Shown here in pieces: positions 1 through 13,053 of a DNA stretch of 64,000 nt. The stretch is taken from positions 1,302,001-1,366,000 of the forward strand of contig NZ_CP107048.1 of NCBI RefSeq assembly GCF_025736935.1, written 5' to 3'. Origin of the DNA: Qipengyuania sp. SS22. Lineage in GTDB: Bacteria; Pseudomonadota; Alphaproteobacteria; Sphingomonadales; Sphingomonadaceae. A model generated the notes under the pieces. It worked only from the letters and a program-made list of their open reading frames with translations, made no database searches and was not told the origin of the DNA. Both the position numbers and the translations under genes were made by a program. Position 1 is the first letter of the stretch, and each line of letters begins with the position of its first letter.

Positions 1-735
1 CGACTTCGGCGAAGTCTGTGTGGTCAGCGCGTCGAAAGTGGCGCGGATCATGTTGTAGGGGTTCGAGGTGCCGACCGATTTGGTCACCACGTCGGCAACG
101 CCGAGGCTCTCGAACACGGCACGCATCGGACCACCGGCAATGATGCCGGTACCCGGAGGCGCGGTGCGAACGGTAACCTTGCCGGCACCGAAGTGACCCT
201 TGCCGTCGTGATGGAGGGTGCGGCCCTCCTTCAGCGGGACACGGACCATCTTCTTGCGCGCAGCGGCAGTCGCCTTGCTGATCGCTTCGGGCACTTCGCG
301 AGCCTTGCCCTTGCCGAAGCCAACGCGGCCCTGGCCGTCACCGACAACCACGAGTGCAGCAAAACCGAAGCGCTTACCGCCCTTCACCGTCTTGCTGACG
401 CGGTTGATGTGGACGAGCTTCTCGATGATGCCGTCGTCTTCTTCCTCGCGGCGTCCGCCACGACGGTTGTTGTCGCGGCCACCGCGGCCACGGCCACCGC
501 CGCCACCACCGCGATTGTCACGGCCACCACGGCCCTGACGTTCGCGCGGCTGACCTTCGGCACCCTGTGCGGGGCTCTGGTTGGCAGCTGCTTCCGAAGG
601 CGTGTCGGCAACAGCCGGCTCTTCCTTGGTCACAGGCGCTTCGGTTTCGGCCTTGGCCGGAGTCGCTTCAACCTTGGTCTCTTCGACCTTGGTTTCGGCT
701 TCGGTGTTTTCGGTCTTGTTTTCGTCAGCCATCAT
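1..735 (-). CDS. rpsE: 30S ribosomal protein S5 (partial, 3' end outside window)
   Basis: Small-subunit protein S5, which acts in decoding accuracy and 30S assembly. The conserved S5 core starts about 98 residues in ([12 protein letters not shown], then [22 protein letters not shown] and [13 protein letters not shown]). Before it lies a long extension, first acidic and Lys/Glu/Ala-rich, then a Gly/Arg-rich RGG-like stretch. Two adjacent ATGs (735 and 732) can start it; the first overlaps the rplR stop (TGATG), which implies coupled translation. The C-terminus is beyond position 1. Confidence 0.96.
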   Translation of the reverse strand, partial: MMADENKTENTEAETKVEETKVEATPAKAETEAPVTKEEPAVADTPSEAAANQSPAQGAEGQPRERQGRGGRDNRGGGGGGRGRGGRDNNRRGGRREEEDDGIIEKLVHINRVSKTVKGGKRFGFAALVVVGDGQGRVGFGKGKAREVPEAISKATAAARKKMVRVPLKEGRTLHHDGKGHFGAGKVTVRTAPPGTGIIAGGPMRAVFESLGVADVVTKSVGTSNPYNMIRATFDALTTQTSPKS

Positions 736-1079
736 CAGAACTCCAGCCCGCCTTCGCGAGCGGCGTCGGCCAGCGCCTTGACGCGGCCATGGAACAGGAA
801 GCCGCCGCGGTCGAACACGACGGTGGTCACGCCGGCCTTCTTGGCAGCAGCGGCGATGTCGGTGCCGACCTTCTTGGCCGCATCGACATTGGCGCCCGAG
901 TTCTGCGTGCCGAGCGTCGAAGCGGCGGCGAGGGTCTTGCCCGCGGCGTCGTCGATGATCTGCGCGTAGATGTGCTTGCCGGTGCGGTGCACCGACAGGC
1001 GGGGCTTGCCACCCGACACGTTGCGAAGCGCGGTGCGGACGCGGCGACGGCGACGTTCAAAGAGAGAGAGCTTGGCCAT
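735..1079 (-). CDS. rplR: 50S ribosomal protein L18
   Basis: 5S rRNA-binding protein L18, 114 residues, the usual length. The start is set at the ATG giving [20 protein letters not shown] longer open frame upstream runs into the rplF coding region and is not credible. It ends in GREGGLEF, typical for the family. It lies 1 nt after rplF and overlaps rpsE. Confidence 0.97.
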   Translation of the reverse strand: MAKLSLFERRRRRVRTALRNVSGGKPRLSVHRTGKHIYAQIIDDAAGKTLAAASTLGTQNSGANVDAAKKVGTDIAAAAKKAGVTTVVFDRGGFLFHGRVKALADAAREGGLEF

Positions 1080-1080
1080 C

Positions 1081-1614
1081 TTACTTCTTCTTCCCTTCCT
1101 TGCGGAAGATATACTCGCCGCGGTACTTGATGCCCTTGCCCTTATAAGGCTCGGGCTTGCGCCACCTGCGGACGTTCGCCGCAAACTGGCCCACGGCCTG
1201 CTTGTCGATACCGCTGATCTCGATGGTGGTCTGGTCAGGGGTCTTCACCTCGAGGCCTTCCGGCACATCGAGATCGACATCGTGCGAGTAGCCGAGCTGA
1301 AGCTTGAGCTTCTTGCCCTGCGCCTGCGCACGGTAACCGACACCATTGATCTCGAGGACTTTGGTGAAACCTTCGGTCACACCTTCGACCAGGTTCGATA
1401 CCATGGTACGCTGCATGCCCCAGTGGTTGCGGGCAGCGCGGGTATCGTTGGCCGGCTTGACCGAGATCTCGCCGTCTTCGAGCGTGTATTCGATCAGGTC
1501 GGACAGACCCATGTCGAGGGTGCCCTTGGGCCCCTTGACGCTGAGCGTCTTGCCATTGATGTTGGCAGTAACCCCACTCGGGATCGCTACTGCCCTTTTG
1601 CCGATGCGGCTCAT
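1081..1614 (-). CDS. rplF: 50S ribosomal protein L6
   Basis: L6, 177 residues with the usual [15 protein letters not shown] start and two L6 repeats; the C-terminal signature [13 protein letters not shown] near residue 155 is intact. It binds 23S rRNA near the factor-binding centre. Its ATG overlaps the rpsH stop (ATGA-type junction), consistent with the co-translated spc operon. Confidence 0.98.
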   Translation of the reverse strand: MSRIGKRAVAIPSGVTANINGKTLSVKGPKGTLDMGLSDLIEYTLEDGEISVKPANDTRAARNHWGMQRTMVSNLVEGVTEGFTKVLEINGVGYRAQAQGKKLKLQLGYSHDVDLDVPEGLEVKTPDQTTIEISGIDKQAVGQFAANVRRWRKPEPYKGKGIKYRGEYIFRKEGKKK

Positions 1615-2009
1615 CAGAACACCTCCGCCAGCACTTCGCCGCCGACGTTTTCGGTGCGCGCTTCGGCGTCCGAAAGCACACCCTTGGGCGTCGAGACGAT
1701 GGTGATGCCAAGGCCGTTGCGCACGATCGGAAGTTCTTTCGAACCCGAATAGACGCGGCGGCCCGGCTTGGAGACGCGAGCGACATGCTTGATCGCAGGT
1801 TCGCCCTCGAAATATTTCAGTTCGATCCGCAGCTGTGCGTGCTTGGCCGAAGCGTCTTCGCTGTAGCCACGGATGTAGCCTTCGCGCTGAAGCACTTCGA
1901 GAACGTTCGCACGCAGCTTGCTGGCGGGCGAAAGGACACTGTCCTTCTTCGCGCGCTGGCCGTTGCGGATGCGGGTGAGCATGTCACCCAGGGGATCGGT
2001 CATAGCCAT
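1614..2009 (-). CDS. rpsH: 30S ribosomal protein S8
   Basis: S8, 131 residues, beginning [18 protein letters not shown] and ending with the family C-terminus [12 protein letters not shown]...GGEVLAEVF. It binds the central domain of 16S rRNA. In E. coli S8 is the translational regulator of the spc operon; whether it does so here cannot be read from the sequence. It overlaps rplF by the stop/start junction. Confidence 0.98.
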   Translation of the reverse strand: MAMTDPLGDMLTRIRNGQRAKKDSVLSPASKLRANVLEVLQREGYIRGYSEDASAKHAQLRIELKYFEGEPAIKHVARVSKPGRRVYSGSKELPIVRNGLGITIVSTPKGVLSDAEARTENVGGEVLAEVF

Positions 2010-2020
2010 CTGTCTTTACC

Positions 2021-2326
2021 TCACCAGCTCGACTTGGTCAGGCCTGGAATCAGGCCCTTGTTGCCGAGGTCGCGCAGTTCGATGCGGTTGAGCCCGAACT
2101 TGCGGTAGTAGCCGCGGGGGCGGCCGGTGGTGGAGCAGCGATTGCGCACCCGGGTCGGGTTCGCGTTACGCGGCAGTTCCGCCATCTTGAGACGCGCCAT
2201 CAGGCGTTCGCTCTCATCCAGCGATTCATCGTCAGCGATAGCCTTCAGCTTCGCAAACTTTTCCGCGTACTGCTTGACGAGCTTCTTACGACGCTCGTTC
2301 TTGTTGATCGAACTCAGTTTCGCCAT
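2021..2326 (-). CDS. rpsN: 30S ribosomal protein S14
   Basis: S14, 101 residues, the long zinc-free form: there is no CxxC pair, and it has [26 protein letters not shown] in the C-terminal half. It belongs to the 30S head. It sits between rplE and rpsH with short spacers. Confidence 0.98.
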   Translation of the reverse strand: MAKLSSINKNERRKKLVKQYAEKFAKLKAIADDESLDESERLMARLKMAELPRNANPTRVRNRCSTTGRPRGYYRKFGLNRIELRDLGNKGLIPGLTKSSW

Positions 2327-2352
2327 TGGACTTAAGTTCCTCTATTAGCGGC

Positions 2353-2931
2353 TCACGCCGCCTCCTTCTCTTCCGACACTTCGGCCGGGAACGGGAAACC
2401 GAACAGGCGGAGCAGTTCGCGCGCCTCGTCGTCGGTCTTCGCCGTCGTGGTTACAATGATGTCCATCCCCCGGACCTTGTCGATCTGGTCGTAGCTGATC
2501 TCGGGAAAGATGATCTGTTCCTTCAGGCCCATGGCATAGTTGCCACGGCCATCGAACGACTTCGGGTTGAGGCCGCGGAAATCTCGGATGCGCGGCATGG
2601 CCACGGTCACCAGACGGTCCGTGAACTCGTACATGCGGTCACGGCGCAAGGTGACCTTGCAACCGATCGGCATGCCTTCACGCAGCTTGAACTGCGCGAT
2701 CGACTTCTTGGCCTTGGTGATAACCGGCTTCTGGCCGGCGATCAGCGCCATTTCCTCGGCTGCAGTCTGAACCTTCTTCTTGTCTTGGCTGGCTTCGCCC
2801 ACACCCATGTTGAGCGTGATCTTTTCCAGCTTCGGGACTTCAAGAGCGTTCTTGTAGCCGAACTTCTCGGTCATCGCCTTGACGATCTCGTCGTCGTAGC
2901 GCTTGCGCATGCGGGGCGTATAATCAGCCAT
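2353..2931 (-). CDS. rplE: 50S ribosomal protein L5
   Basis: L5, 192 residues ([20 protein letters not shown]...). It binds 5S rRNA and forms an intersubunit bridge. Core motifs [11 protein letters not shown] and [18 protein letters not shown] are present. The start overlaps the last 8 nt of rplX. A short Glu/Ala tail (EVSEEKEAA) follows the usual end. Confidence 0.98.
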   Translation of the reverse strand: MADYTPRMRKRYDDEIVKAMTEKFGYKNALEVPKLEKITLNMGVGEASQDKKKVQTAAEEMALIAGQKPVITKAKKSIAQFKLREGMPIGCKVTLRRDRMYEFTDRLVTVAMPRIRDFRGLNPKSFDGRGNYAMGLKEQIIFPEISYDQIDKVRGMDIIVTTTAKTDDEARELLRLFGFPFPAEVSEEKEAA

Positions 2932-3244
2932 CGATGGTCTCTCCGGACTTTACGGCGACACGAACCTTCTTGCCGTCCTGGTCTTGGAAACGGACGCGCG
3001 TGGGCTTGCCATCCTTCGGATCGGCCAGCGCAACCTTGCTGATGTGCATCGGCGCTTCGAAACGGTCGATGCCACCCTGCGGGTTCTGCTGGGTCGGCTT
3101 GCGGTGACGCGCGGCGATGTTGACGCCTTCGACGACGATCTTGCCATCCTTGGGCATGACCTTCGCGACGGTGCCGGTCTTGCCCTTGTCCTTGCCGGAC
3201 AGGACGACGACGCTGTCACCCTTCTTGATCTTTGCGGCGGCCAT
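2924..3244 (-). CDS. rplX: 50S ribosomal protein L24
   Basis: L24, 106 residues, with the KOW motif in [20 protein letters not shown] (about residues 7-26). It initiates 50S assembly. The start is chosen at ATG 3244, which shares its A with the TAA stop of rplN; the open frame extends upstream only because it overlaps rplN coding sequence. Confidence 0.97.
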   Translation of the reverse strand: MAAAKIKKGDSVVVLSGKDKGKTGTVAKVMPKDGKIVVEGVNIAARHRKPTQQNPQGGIDRFEAPMHISKVALADPKDGKPTRVRFQDQDGKKVRVAVKSGETIDG

Positions 3245-3612
3245 TACAGCACCTCCGGAGCAAGCGAGATGATCTTCATGAAACCGCGCCCGCGCAGTTC
3301 GCGCACGACCGGGCCGAAGATACGGGTACCGATCGGTTCTTCGCTCTTGTTCACGAGCACCGCGGCGTTGCTGTCGAAGCGGATTACGCTGCCATCGGGG
3401 CGGCGGACGTCCTTCCTCGTGCGCACGATGACAGCGCGATGAACATCGCCCTTCTTCACCTTGGTGCGCGGCTGGGCTTCCTTGACGGAAACCACGATCA
3501 CGTCGCCTACGGAAGCAGTCCGGCGCTTGGAGCCGCCCAGTACCTTGATGCACTGGACGCGCTTCGCGCCGCTGTTGTCCGCGACGTCGAGATTGGATTG
3601 CATCTGGATCAT
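3244..3612 (-). CDS. rplN: 50S ribosomal protein L14
   Basis: L14, 122 residues, the standard length. It starts [20 protein letters not shown] and ends [12 protein letters not shown], both family hallmarks. It forms an intersubunit bridge. A 65-nt spacer separates it from rpsQ upstream. Confidence 0.98.
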   Translation of the reverse strand: MIQMQSNLDVADNSGAKRVQCIKVLGGSKRRTASVGDVIVVSVKEAQPRTKVKKGDVHRAVIVRTRKDVRRPDGSVIRFDSNAAVLVNKSEEPIGTRIFGPVVRELRGRGFMKIISLAPEVL

Positions 3613-3677
3613 CGATCCGGTTCCTTCTCAATGGCTTGCCGGGACGTTTGCCCGGCAGTTCCTACGTCAATAAAAGC

Positions 3678-3968
3678 TCAGTTACCGGCGGCTTCGACGT
3701 CGAGGTCAGCCTCGACAGCCTGAGTGCCACCTGCGGTAACGCGATCGATCACCTGCCAGGTCTTGGTCTTGGAGATCGGCTTGGTTTCTTCGATGCGCAC
3801 GACATCGCCGAGCGTGAACTCGTTCTGCGCGTCATGAGCATGGTACTTCTTCGAACGGCGAATGATCTTCCCGTAGAGGGGATGCTTCACCTTGCGTTCG
3901 ACGAGCACGGTAACGGTCTTGTCGGTTTTGTCGGAGGTGACGGTCCCGATCAGGATACGCTTGGGCAT
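3678..3968 (-). CDS. rpsQ: 30S ribosomal protein S17
   Basis: S17, an OB-fold 16S rRNA-binding protein ([19 protein letters not shown]...[18 protein letters not shown]). At 96 residues it is slightly longer than usual because of an acidic tail ([14 protein letters not shown]). It lies 10 nt after rpmC. Confidence 0.97.
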   Translation of the reverse strand: MPKRILIGTVTSDKTDKTVTVLVERKVKHPLYGKIIRRSKKYHAHDAQNEFTLGDVVRIEETKPISKTKTWQVIDRVTAGGTQAVEADLDVEAAGN

Positions 3969-3978
3969 GGTCTACTCC

Positions 3979-4191
3979 TTAAGCCTTCGCTTCAGCCGAG
4001 CGCGTGCGCTCGCTCTGCAGCGTCTTGATCTTGGCGATCGTGCGGCGCACTTCGCGGATGCGAGCCGGGGCCTCGAGCTGGTTCGTCGCCGCCTGGAAGC
4101 GGAGGTTGAACGCTTCGCGCTTGAGCGTGGTCAGCTCTTCAGCCAGCTGGTCGTCCGACTTCTGGCGCAGGTCTTCGGTCTTGGCCATCAT
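3979..4191 (-). CDS. rpmC: 50S ribosomal protein L29
   Basis: L29, about 70 residues, two helices ([17 protein letters not shown]...[13 protein letters not shown]). It lies at the exit tunnel, where in E. coli it contributes to trigger-factor and SRP docking. Two adjacent ATGs (4191 and 4188) overlap the rplP stop, so either may be used. Confidence 0.96.
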   Translation of the reverse strand: MMAKTEDLRQKSDDQLAEELTTLKREAFNLRFQAATNQLEAPARIREVRRTIAKIKTLQSERTRSAEAKA

Positions 4192-4622
4192 TCGCCTCCC
4201 AGGTGCGAGGTGTCGCCCAGACGGGCAACGACCTTGGTCTTGATCGGCAGCTTCATCGCTGCGCGCTCGAACGCTTCGGCGGCCAGCGGGCCGGCGACGC
4301 CGTCGAGTTCGAACAGGATGCGGCCCGGCTTGACCCGTGCAGCCCAGTATTCGATCGAGCCCTTGCCCTTACCCTGACGGACTTCGGCAGGCTTCTTCGA
4401 CACCGGCACATCGGGGAAGATGCGGATCCACAAACGTCCCTGACGCTTGATGTGACGCGTGATCGCACGGCGGGCCGCTTCGATCTGGCGCGCGGTGATC
4501 CGCTCGGGTTCCATCGCCTTCAGGCCATAGGACCCGAAATTCAGCGTGGTGCCGCCCTTGGCCTTGCCATGGATCTTGCCCTTGAACGCCTTGCGGTACT
4601 TGGTTTTCTTCGGTTGCAGCAT
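4188..4622 (-). CDS. rplP: 50S ribosomal protein L16
   Basis: L16, 144 residues, starting [20 protein letters not shown]; the motif [17 protein letters not shown] and the C-terminal KLPIKTKVV are intact. It contacts the A-site tRNA elbow and completes 50S assembly. Coupled to rpmC by overlap. Confidence 0.98.
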   Translation of the reverse strand: MLQPKKTKYRKAFKGKIHGKAKGGTTLNFGSYGLKAMEPERITARQIEAARRAITRHIKRQGRLWIRIFPDVPVSKKPAEVRQGKGKGSIEYWAARVKPGRILFELDGVAGPLAAEAFERAAMKLPIKTKVVARLGDTSHLGGE

Positions 4623-4643
4623 GGTTCTTTCCTAATCCTGCAA

Positions 4644-5339
4644 TCAGCGCGCCGGACGGACGCCCGAGGTCTGGGCTTCCATCATCAGGCGGTCCTGGGC
4701 GGTCGGGTCATGCGCCAAGATTTCGCCCTTGAAGATCCAGCACTTAATGCCGATGATCCCGTAGGCGGTGAGCGCTTCGGCTTCCGCATAGTCGACGTTG
4801 GCCCGCAGCGTGTGCAGCGGAACGCGGCCTTCGCGATACCATTCGACACGCGCGATTTCAGCACCGCCGAGACGGCCGCCGCAGACGATCTTGATGCCTT
4901 CCGCGCCGAGGCGGAGAGCCGACTGCACGGCGCGCTTCATGGCGCGGCGGAAGGCGACACGGCGGATCAGCTGGTCGGCAATGCCCTGGGCGACGAGCTT
5001 GGCATCGATTTCCGGCTTGCGGATCTCGACGATGTTCAGCTTCACTTCACTGTCGGTCATGCTCGACAGCTTGGTGCGCAGCTTTTCGATGTCCGCGCCC
5101 TTCTTGCCGATGATGACGCCCGGACGGGCGGCATAGATCGAAATGCGGCACAGCTTGGCCGGACGCTCGATCACGACCTTCGAGATCGCTGCCTGCGGCA
5201 GGCTGTCGACGATGTGCTTGCGCAGCTTGATGTCTTCGCTGAGCAGCTTGGCATAGTCACGCCCTTCGGCGTACCAGCGGCTGTCCCAGGTGCGGTTGAT
5301 CTGCAGGCGCAGACCGATCGGATTGCTCTTCTGGCCCAT
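4644..5339 (-). CDS. rpsC: 30S ribosomal protein S3
   Basis: S3, 231 residues. It starts [20 protein letters not shown] and has the KH domain (about residues 60-110, with [16 protein letters not shown]). The C-terminal domain has [20 protein letters not shown]. It forms part of the mRNA entry site. It starts 1 nt after the rplV stop. Confidence 0.98.
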   Translation of the reverse strand: MGQKSNPIGLRLQINRTWDSRWYAEGRDYAKLLSEDIKLRKHIVDSLPQAAISKVVIERPAKLCRISIYAARPGVIIGKKGADIEKLRTKLSSMTDSEVKLNIVEIRKPEIDAKLVAQGIADQLIRRVAFRRAMKRAVQSALRLGAEGIKIVCGGRLGGAEIARVEWYREGRVPLHTLRANVDYAEAEALTAYGIIGIKCWIFKGEILAHDPTAQDRLMMEAQTSGVRPAR

Positions 5340-5340
5340 C

Positions 5341-5718
5341 TTACGCCTCTTCCTGCTCGCGAACGACGATACGGAGGCGGCTGAACGGCTTCAGGATGCG
5401 CGTCGACTTGCCGCGACCACGCGTGTGGAAGCGCTTCATCGTGATCGACTTGCCCACCGAAGCCTCGGCTACGACCAGTGCGTCGACATCGAGGTTGTGG
5501 TTGTTTTCCGCATTGGCGATCGCCGATGCAAGAACCTTGGTGGCGTCCTTCGCCATCGCCTTCTTCGAGAAAGCGAGGATGTTGAGCGCCTCTTCAGCCT
5601 TCTTGCCGCGGATCAGGCCGGCAACGAGGTTGAGCTTCTGCGCCGAACCACGGATCGTGGTAGCGACGGCCAGCGCCTCGTTGTCCGCCACGCGACGGGG
5701 TGCTTTCTGCTTGCTCAT
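5341..5718 (-). CDS. rplV: 50S ribosomal protein L22
   Basis: L22, 125 residues. The tunnel-lining beta-hairpin region is seen as [20 protein letters not shown] near the C-terminus. Macrolide-resistance changes in other species map to this loop; no deletion or duplication is evident here. The start overlaps the rpsS stop (ATGA type). Confidence 0.97.
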   Translation of the reverse strand: MSKQKAPRRVADNEALAVATTIRGSAQKLNLVAGLIRGKKAEEALNILAFSKKAMAKDATKVLASAIANAENNHNLDVDALVVAEASVGKSITMKRFHTRGRGKSTRILKPFSRLRIVVREQEEA

Positions 5719-5993
5719 CAGCGCTTGCCCTTCTTGTCGGCGGCGTGACCCGGGAAAGTACGCGTAGGTGCGAACTCTCCGAGCTTGTGGCCGACCATTT
5801 CTTCCGAAACGGAGACCGGGATGAACTTGTGACCGTTGTAGACGTTGAACGTCAGACCAACGAACTGCGGCAGGATGGTGCTACGGCGCGACCAGGTCTT
5901 GATCGGCTTGTTGGCACCCGCGTCCTGAGCGGTCTCAGCCTTCTTGAGAAGGCTGAGCTCGACGAACGGACCTTTCCAGACGGAACGAGCCAT
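5718..5993 (-). CDS. rpsS: 30S ribosomal protein S19
   Basis: S19, 91 residues, standard ([20 protein letters not shown]...[15 protein letters not shown]). It pairs with S13 in the 30S head. Six nt follow rplB. Confidence 0.98.
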   Translation of the reverse strand: MARSVWKGPFVELSLLKKAETAQDAGANKPIKTWSRRSTILPQFVGLTFNVYNGHKFIPVSVSEEMVGHKLGEFAPTRTFPGHAADKKGKR

Positions 5994-5999
5994 GTCGGA

Positions 6000-6836
6000 T
6001 TACCTCTTCTTCTTCGCGTGGCGCGAACGGATGATCATCTTGTCCGTCTGCTTGTTCTTGCGGGTACGGGCGCCCTTGGTCGGCTTGCCCCACGGAGTGA
6101 CCGGATGACGGCCACCGCTGGTGCGGCCTTCACCGCCGCCATGCGGATGGTCGACCGGGTTCTTGGCGACACCGCGGGTCAGCGGCTTGATGCCCATCCA
6201 GCGACGACGACCGGCCTTGCCCAGGTTCTGGTTCTGGTTGTCCGGGTTCGACACGGCGCCAACGGTGCCCATGCAGTCGGCGCGCAGGTAACGCTGCTCG
6301 CCGCTGTTGAGACGCACGATGACCATGCCGCGATCACGGCCGACCAGCTGGACATAGGAGCCTGCAGCGCGGGCGATCTGGCCACCCTTGCCCGGCTTCA
6401 TCTCCACATTGTGGCAGATCGTGCCGACCGGCATCTGGCCGAGCAACATCGCGTTGCCGGGCTTGGTGTCGCATTTCTCGGCAGCGATGACCTTGTCGCC
6501 GACAGCGAGACGCTGCGGAGCGAGAATATAGGCCAGTTCACCGTCGGAATACTTCACCAGCGCGATGAACGCGGTCCGGTTCGGGTCATACTCGAGCCGT
6601 TCGACGGTCCCTTCGACGTCCCACTTGCGACGCTTGAAGTCGACATAACGGTACTTCTGCTTGTGACCGCCAGCCATGCCGCGCGAGGTGACATGACCCT
6701 TGTTGTTGCGGCCACCGGTCTTGCGCTTGCCTTCGACGAGCGATTTGACCGGCTTGCCCTTGTAGAGCCCCGACTTGTCGACGAGGATCAGGCCGCGACG
6801 GCCCGGGCTCGTGGGTTTGTAATTCTTGAGTGCCAT
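6000..6836 (-). CDS. rplB: 50S ribosomal protein L2
   Basis: L2, 278 residues, starting [15 protein letters not shown]. The C-terminal signature [20 protein letters not shown] includes the histidine implicated in peptidyltransferase-centre function. It ends SRHAKKKR, a normal basic tail. In the S10 operon between rplW and rpsS. Confidence 0.98.
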   Translation of the reverse strand: MALKNYKPTSPGRRGLILVDKSGLYKGKPVKSLVEGKRKTGGRNNKGHVTSRGMAGGHKQKYRYVDFKRRKWDVEGTVERLEYDPNRTAFIALVKYSDGELAYILAPQRLAVGDKVIAAEKCDTKPGNAMLLGQMPVGTICHNVEMKPGKGGQIARAAGSYVQLVGRDRGMVIVRLNSGEQRYLRADCMGTVGAVSNPDNQNQNLGKAGRRRWMGIKPLTRGVAKNPVDHPHGGGEGRTSGGRHPVTPWGKPTKGARTRKNKQTDKMIIRSRHAKKKR

Positions 6837-6850
6837 TTCTCTCTAGCCCC

Positions 6851-7159
6851 TCAGATACCGCTGGTGACGTCGATGGAATCGCCGTCTTTCAGGGTGACGA
6901 TGGCCTTCTTCATGTCCGTGCGCTTGTAGGGCCTGCCCTTCCAGCGCTTGGTCTTGCCCTTCGTCACGATGGTGTTCACGCCCATCACCTTGACACCGAA
7001 GATCGCCTCGATCGCTTCCTTGATCTGCGGCTTGGTGGCATCGTTGGCGACCTTGAAGACGACGGCGTTGTTTTCCGACGCCAGCGTGGCCTTCTCGGTG
7101 ATGTGCGGTGCGAGCACGACGTCGTAGTGACGCGCTTCCGCTTCCTGCTTTTTAGCCAT
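6851..7159 (-). CDS. rplW: 50S ribosomal protein L23
   Basis: L23, 102 residues, the docking site for trigger factor and SRP at the tunnel exit. The family core is visible ([26 protein letters not shown] and [14 protein letters not shown]). Its start overlaps the rplD end by 8 nt. Confidence 0.97.
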   Translation of the reverse strand: MAKKQEAEARHYDVVLAPHITEKATLASENNAVVFKVANDATKPQIKEAIEAIFGVKVMGVNTIVTKGKTKRWKGRPYKRTDMKKAIVTLKDGDSIDVTSGI

Positions 7160-7775
7160 TGAAACGGGCCTCCAGCTTTTCGACCGCGTCCTTGGTAAGG
7201 ACCAGCGTGTCGTGCTTCAGGATGTCGTAAACGTTGGCACCCATGGCCGGCAGCACATTGACGCCGGGCAGGTTGCTGGCAGCCTTGCTGAAACCGTCAT
7301 TGACGCTTTCGCCATCGATCACGAGGACCTTGCCGTTCCAGCCAGCCTTGTCGAAGTGAGCCTTGAGCGCCTTGGTCTTGGCGTCCGTCAGCTCGAGGCT
7401 GTCGATGACGACGAGGCCATCCTTCGCCTTGCTCGACAGAGCCATCTTGAGACCGAGTGCACGGACCTTCTTGTTCAGCGACTGCTCGAAGTCACGCTTG
7501 CGCGCGCCATGAGCCTTACCGCCGCCGATGAAGATCGGAGCGCCGCGATCGCCGTGACGAGCCGTGCCGCCGCCTTTCTGGCGACCCCACTTCTTGCCGG
7601 TGCGCGCTACGTCCGAACGCTCACGCGTCGGGCGAGCGGTGCCGCGGCGGTTCTCGAGCTGCCAGGTGACAACACGATGCAGGATGTCGGCGCGCGGTTC
7701 GATACCGAACACGTCATCGTTCAATTCGATGTCGCCCGACGCCTTGCCGTCGATTTTCTGGACCTTCACCTTCAC
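7152..7775 (-). CDS. rplD: 50S ribosomal protein L4
   Basis: L4, 207 residues, with the extended tunnel loop ([28 protein letters not shown], about residues 46-75). In E. coli L4 also represses the S10 operon through its leader. That makes it the obvious candidate effector for the attenuator-like hairpin upstream of rpsJ described here, although that role is unproven in this group. Confidence 0.97.
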   Translation of the reverse strand: MKVKVQKIDGKASGDIELNDDVFGIEPRADILHRVVTWQLENRRGTARPTRERSDVARTGKKWGRQKGGGTARHGDRGAPIFIGGGKAHGARKRDFEQSLNKKVRALGLKMALSSKAKDGLVVIDSLELTDAKTKALKAHFDKAGWNGKVLVIDGESVNDGFSKAASNLPGVNVLPAMGANVYDILKHDTLVLTKDAVEKLEARFNG

Positions 7776-7778
7776 GGA

Positions 7779-8645
7779 TCAGCCCTCCTTGCTATCGTCC
7801 GCGCCGGTGTCGGCTGCGGGCGTATCGGTGGTGGATTCGGTGTCGGCACCGGCGTCCTGTTCCTTGAGCAGCTTGGCCTGCTGTTCGGCGGAAACATCCG
7901 TCCCGACTTCGTGCTCGGCCGAGCTTTCGACCAGGCCAGCAGCAGCTTCTTCGTGCTCGAACTCTTCGCGGTTGCGATACATCACGCCCGGGAACGGCAG
8001 TTCACCGTGGTCGATCTTGACCGCGTCCTTGACCAGCAGCCAGCCATTCTTAGCGCCCGGGACCGAACCCTTGACGAAAAGGAGGCCGCGATCAGCGTCG
8101 GTACGAACGATCTCGAGGTTCTGCTGGGTGCGCTGACGGTCGCCCATGTGGCCGGCCATCTTCTTGCCCTTGAACACGCGACCCGGATCCTGGCGGTTAC
8201 CCGTCGAACCGTGCGAACGGTGCGAGAGCGACACGCCGTGGGTAGCCCGCAGACCACCGAAGCCCCAGCGCTTCATCGCGCCGGCAAAGCCCTTGCCCTG
8301 CGTGTGACCGGTGATGTCGACCTTCTGGCCAGCAATGAAGTGCTCGGCCGAAATGCGCGCGCCGACGGGAAGCAGAGCATCCTCAGCTTCGACACGGAAT
8401 TCCGCGACCTTCATCTTCAGCTCGACGCCAGCCTTGGCAAAAGCTTCGCGCTGCGGCTTGTTGACGTTCTTCTGCTTGGCTTCGCCCGAACCGACCTGGA
8501 CCGCGAAGTAACCATCGCGATCTGCAGTGCGGTGAGCAGTAACCTGGCAATTTTCCAGCGCAAGAACGGTAACCGGCACATGCCGACCATCCTCCTGGAA
8601 GAGGCGGGTCATCCCGACTTTCTTTGCGATAACGCCAGTGCGCAT
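7779..8645 (-). CDS. rplC: 50S ribosomal protein L3 with acidic C-terminal tail
   Basis: L3, 288 residues against roughly 210-220 for the usual bacterial protein. The core is complete: [20 protein letters not shown], then the loop [24 protein letters not shown]...[23 protein letters not shown] that reaches the peptidyltransferase centre. After about residue 224 a tail of some 64 residues follows, rich in Glu, Asp, Ala and Thr, probably disordered. An unusually long 275-nt spacer separates it from rpsJ. Confidence 0.97.
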   Translation of the reverse strand: MRTGVIAKKVGMTRLFQEDGRHVPVTVLALENCQVTAHRTADRDGYFAVQVGSGEAKQKNVNKPQREAFAKAGVELKMKVAEFRVEAEDALLPVGARISAEHFIAGQKVDITGHTQGKGFAGAMKRWGFGGLRATHGVSLSHRSHGSTGNRQDPGRVFKGKKMAGHMGDRQRTQQNLEIVRTDADRGLLFVKGSVPGAKNGWLLVKDAVKIDHGELPFPGVMYRNREEFEHEEAAAGLVESSAEHEVGTDVSAEQQAKLLKEQDAGADTESTTDTPAADTGADDSKEG

Positions 8646-8920
8646 CGTAAAACTCCTAACACAGAGGCACCACGGCCCATCCGAGGTGCTTGCCAGCCCG
8701 TTCTATGATGCGTCGCCCCGCCCGGGCTGAGTGCTTCCTCGGCACGAGGCCTGGGAAGCGAGACGGGGGACGCAGACCCGGATAATCCGGCGGTATCCCG
8801 ATGTCTTGCCGGGCCTTGCGGCCTGGCGGGGCTATCGAGCGCCCCGAAACTTTCCCGGCCGGTTAACGTCCTGCCGGGCAGACGGCAAGTCCCGCATCCA
8901 CGGAAACTTGCGGCAAACTC
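8646..8920 (-). other. Long rpsJ-rplC intercistronic spacer, no ORF
   Basis: 275 nt with no plausible gene inside an operon whose other junctions are overlaps or a few dozen nt at most. Read on the minus strand it is GC-rich, with several short inverted repeats: GGCCGCAAGGCC near its middle, CTCGTGCCGAGG further on, and paired CCGG tracts. It could be a structured mRNA leader for rplC or an internal promoter region. No function can be assigned from sequence alone. Confidence 0.5.
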
Positions 8921-9232
8921 TTAGGCGAGCTTGATTTCCACGTTCACGCCCGCAGCCAGGTCGAGCTTCATCAGCGCGTCGACGGTCTGGGCGTTGGGCT
9001 GCACGATGTCGAGCAGCCGCTTGTAGGTGCGCACCTCGAACTGCTCGCGCGACTTCTTGTCGATGTGCGGGCCGCGGTTCACGGTGAACTTTTCGATACG
9101 CGTCGGCATGGGAATGGGGCCACGAATAAGAGCACCCGTACGACGCGCGGTGTCGGCGATTTCGCCAGTTGCCTGGTCGAGAACGCGATGGTCGAACGCC
9201 TTGAGGCGAATGCGGATATTCTGAGCTTCCAT
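8921..9232 (-). CDS. rpsJ: 30S ribosomal protein S10
   Basis: S10, 103 residues, first gene of the S10 operon ([20 protein letters not shown]...[29 protein letters not shown]). It is also NusE, which bridges NusB/NusG in antitermination, and that role is relevant to the terminator hairpin about 50 nt upstream. Start ATG 9232. Confidence 0.98.
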   Translation of the reverse strand: MEAQNIRIRLKAFDHRVLDQATGEIADTARRTGALIRGPIPMPTRIEKFTVNRGPHIDKKSREQFEVRTYKRLLDIVQPNAQTVDALMKLDLAAGVNVEIKLA

Positions 9233-9277
9233 TACCTACACCGATGCGAAAGAGCCAATGGACCGCTAACGGCCCAC

Positions 9278-9323
9278 AAAAAAGAAAAGCCCGCCCCGCT
9301 TTGTCCGGTTTCCCGGGACGGGC
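9278..9323 (-). terminator. Intrinsic terminator/attenuator in the rpsJ leader
   Basis: On the minus strand a 10-bp GC stem (9314-9323 pairing with 9289-9298, one G-U) encloses a 15-nt loop. It is followed by an 11-nt tract of ten T and one C (9288 down to 9278). This is the strongest terminator signal seen in the ribosomal region. It lies downstream of the rpsJ promoter and 46 nt before the rpsJ start, so it is better read as a transcription attenuator than as the end of tuf, which has its own hairpin at 9501-9529. Confidence 0.75.
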
Positions 9324-9385
9324 GGCCTTTGTTGAATTGGTTGTTCCAAGGAATACCGAGCGGCGAATCCTTGTCTGTGGCCGCG

Positions 9386-9414
9386 CATATACGGGTGAGT
9401 CCCCAATCTGGCAA
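9386..9414 (-). promoter_or_regulatory. Probable sigma70-type promoter of the S10 operon
   Basis: Minus strand: -35 TTGCCA (9414-9409), a 17-nt spacer, -10 TATATG (9391-9386). The predicted start near 9379 gives a leader of about 145 nt containing the attenuator hairpin. The placement between the tuf terminator and rpsJ supports it. Confidence 0.6.
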
Positions 9415-9500
9415 CCCCTCAATTCCGCGCTGCAGCCATAAGACGGAATATGACACGGCAGACCGTGCCTCTGGTGCCCATCAGGCCCCAGAAAACCGAA

Positions 9501-9529
9501 GGCCCGCCCCTCATGCAGAGGAGCGGGCC
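9501..9529 (-). terminator. Rho-independent terminator of tuf
   Basis: Minus strand: a 12-bp stem (9518-9529 with 9501-9512, one G-U pair) and a 5-nt loop, followed by TTCGGTTTTCTG. It begins 28 nt after the tuf stop. It separates the str operon from the S10 operon. Confidence 0.7.
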
Positions 9530-9556
9530 AGCGATTTCGTTACGCGTTAGCGACGA

Positions 9557-10732
<1,176 letters not shown>

Positions 10733-10780
10733 TTTCCAATAACCTCTGTCTTAAAATTTGGGATTTATGCGGGGAGGAAA

Positions 10781-10804
10781 CGGCGCCCGCTGAATCAGGC
10801 GCCG
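10781..10804 (-). other. Hairpin in the fusA-tuf intercistronic gap
   Basis: A perfect 7-bp GC inverted repeat (10781-10787 with 10798-10804) with a 10-nt loop. On the minus strand it is followed by only a short TTTCC, so it is a weak terminator at best; it may act as an mRNA-stabilising or processing structure between fusA and tuf. Confidence 0.4.
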
Positions 10805-10825
10805 CCCCTAGACCTCAAAGCTGGC

Positions 10826-12919
<2,094 letters not shown>

Positions 12920-12977
12920 AAGGATTTCCTCGAATTCGGGGTTGGCAGGTAGCCCGCCCCATATGGGTAACAGTGTG

Positions 12978-13019
12978 ACCGGTTAAAGACCGGTGCCGCG
13001 CGGCCCAGCGCCGCGCGGC
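12978..13019 (-). other. Structured rpsG-fusA intercistronic region
   Basis: Two inverted repeats lie in tandem: ACCGG/CCGGT around a 7-nt loop (12978-12994), and the self-complementary GCCGCGCGGC present twice with a 5-nt gap (12995-13004 and 13010-13019), able to form a 10-bp hairpin. No T-tract follows on the minus strand, so it is not a standard terminator. Role unknown. Confidence 0.4.
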
Positions 13020-13053
13020 CCCGTCCTGGCCGATCGTCAGGCCGCGCCCGGCC

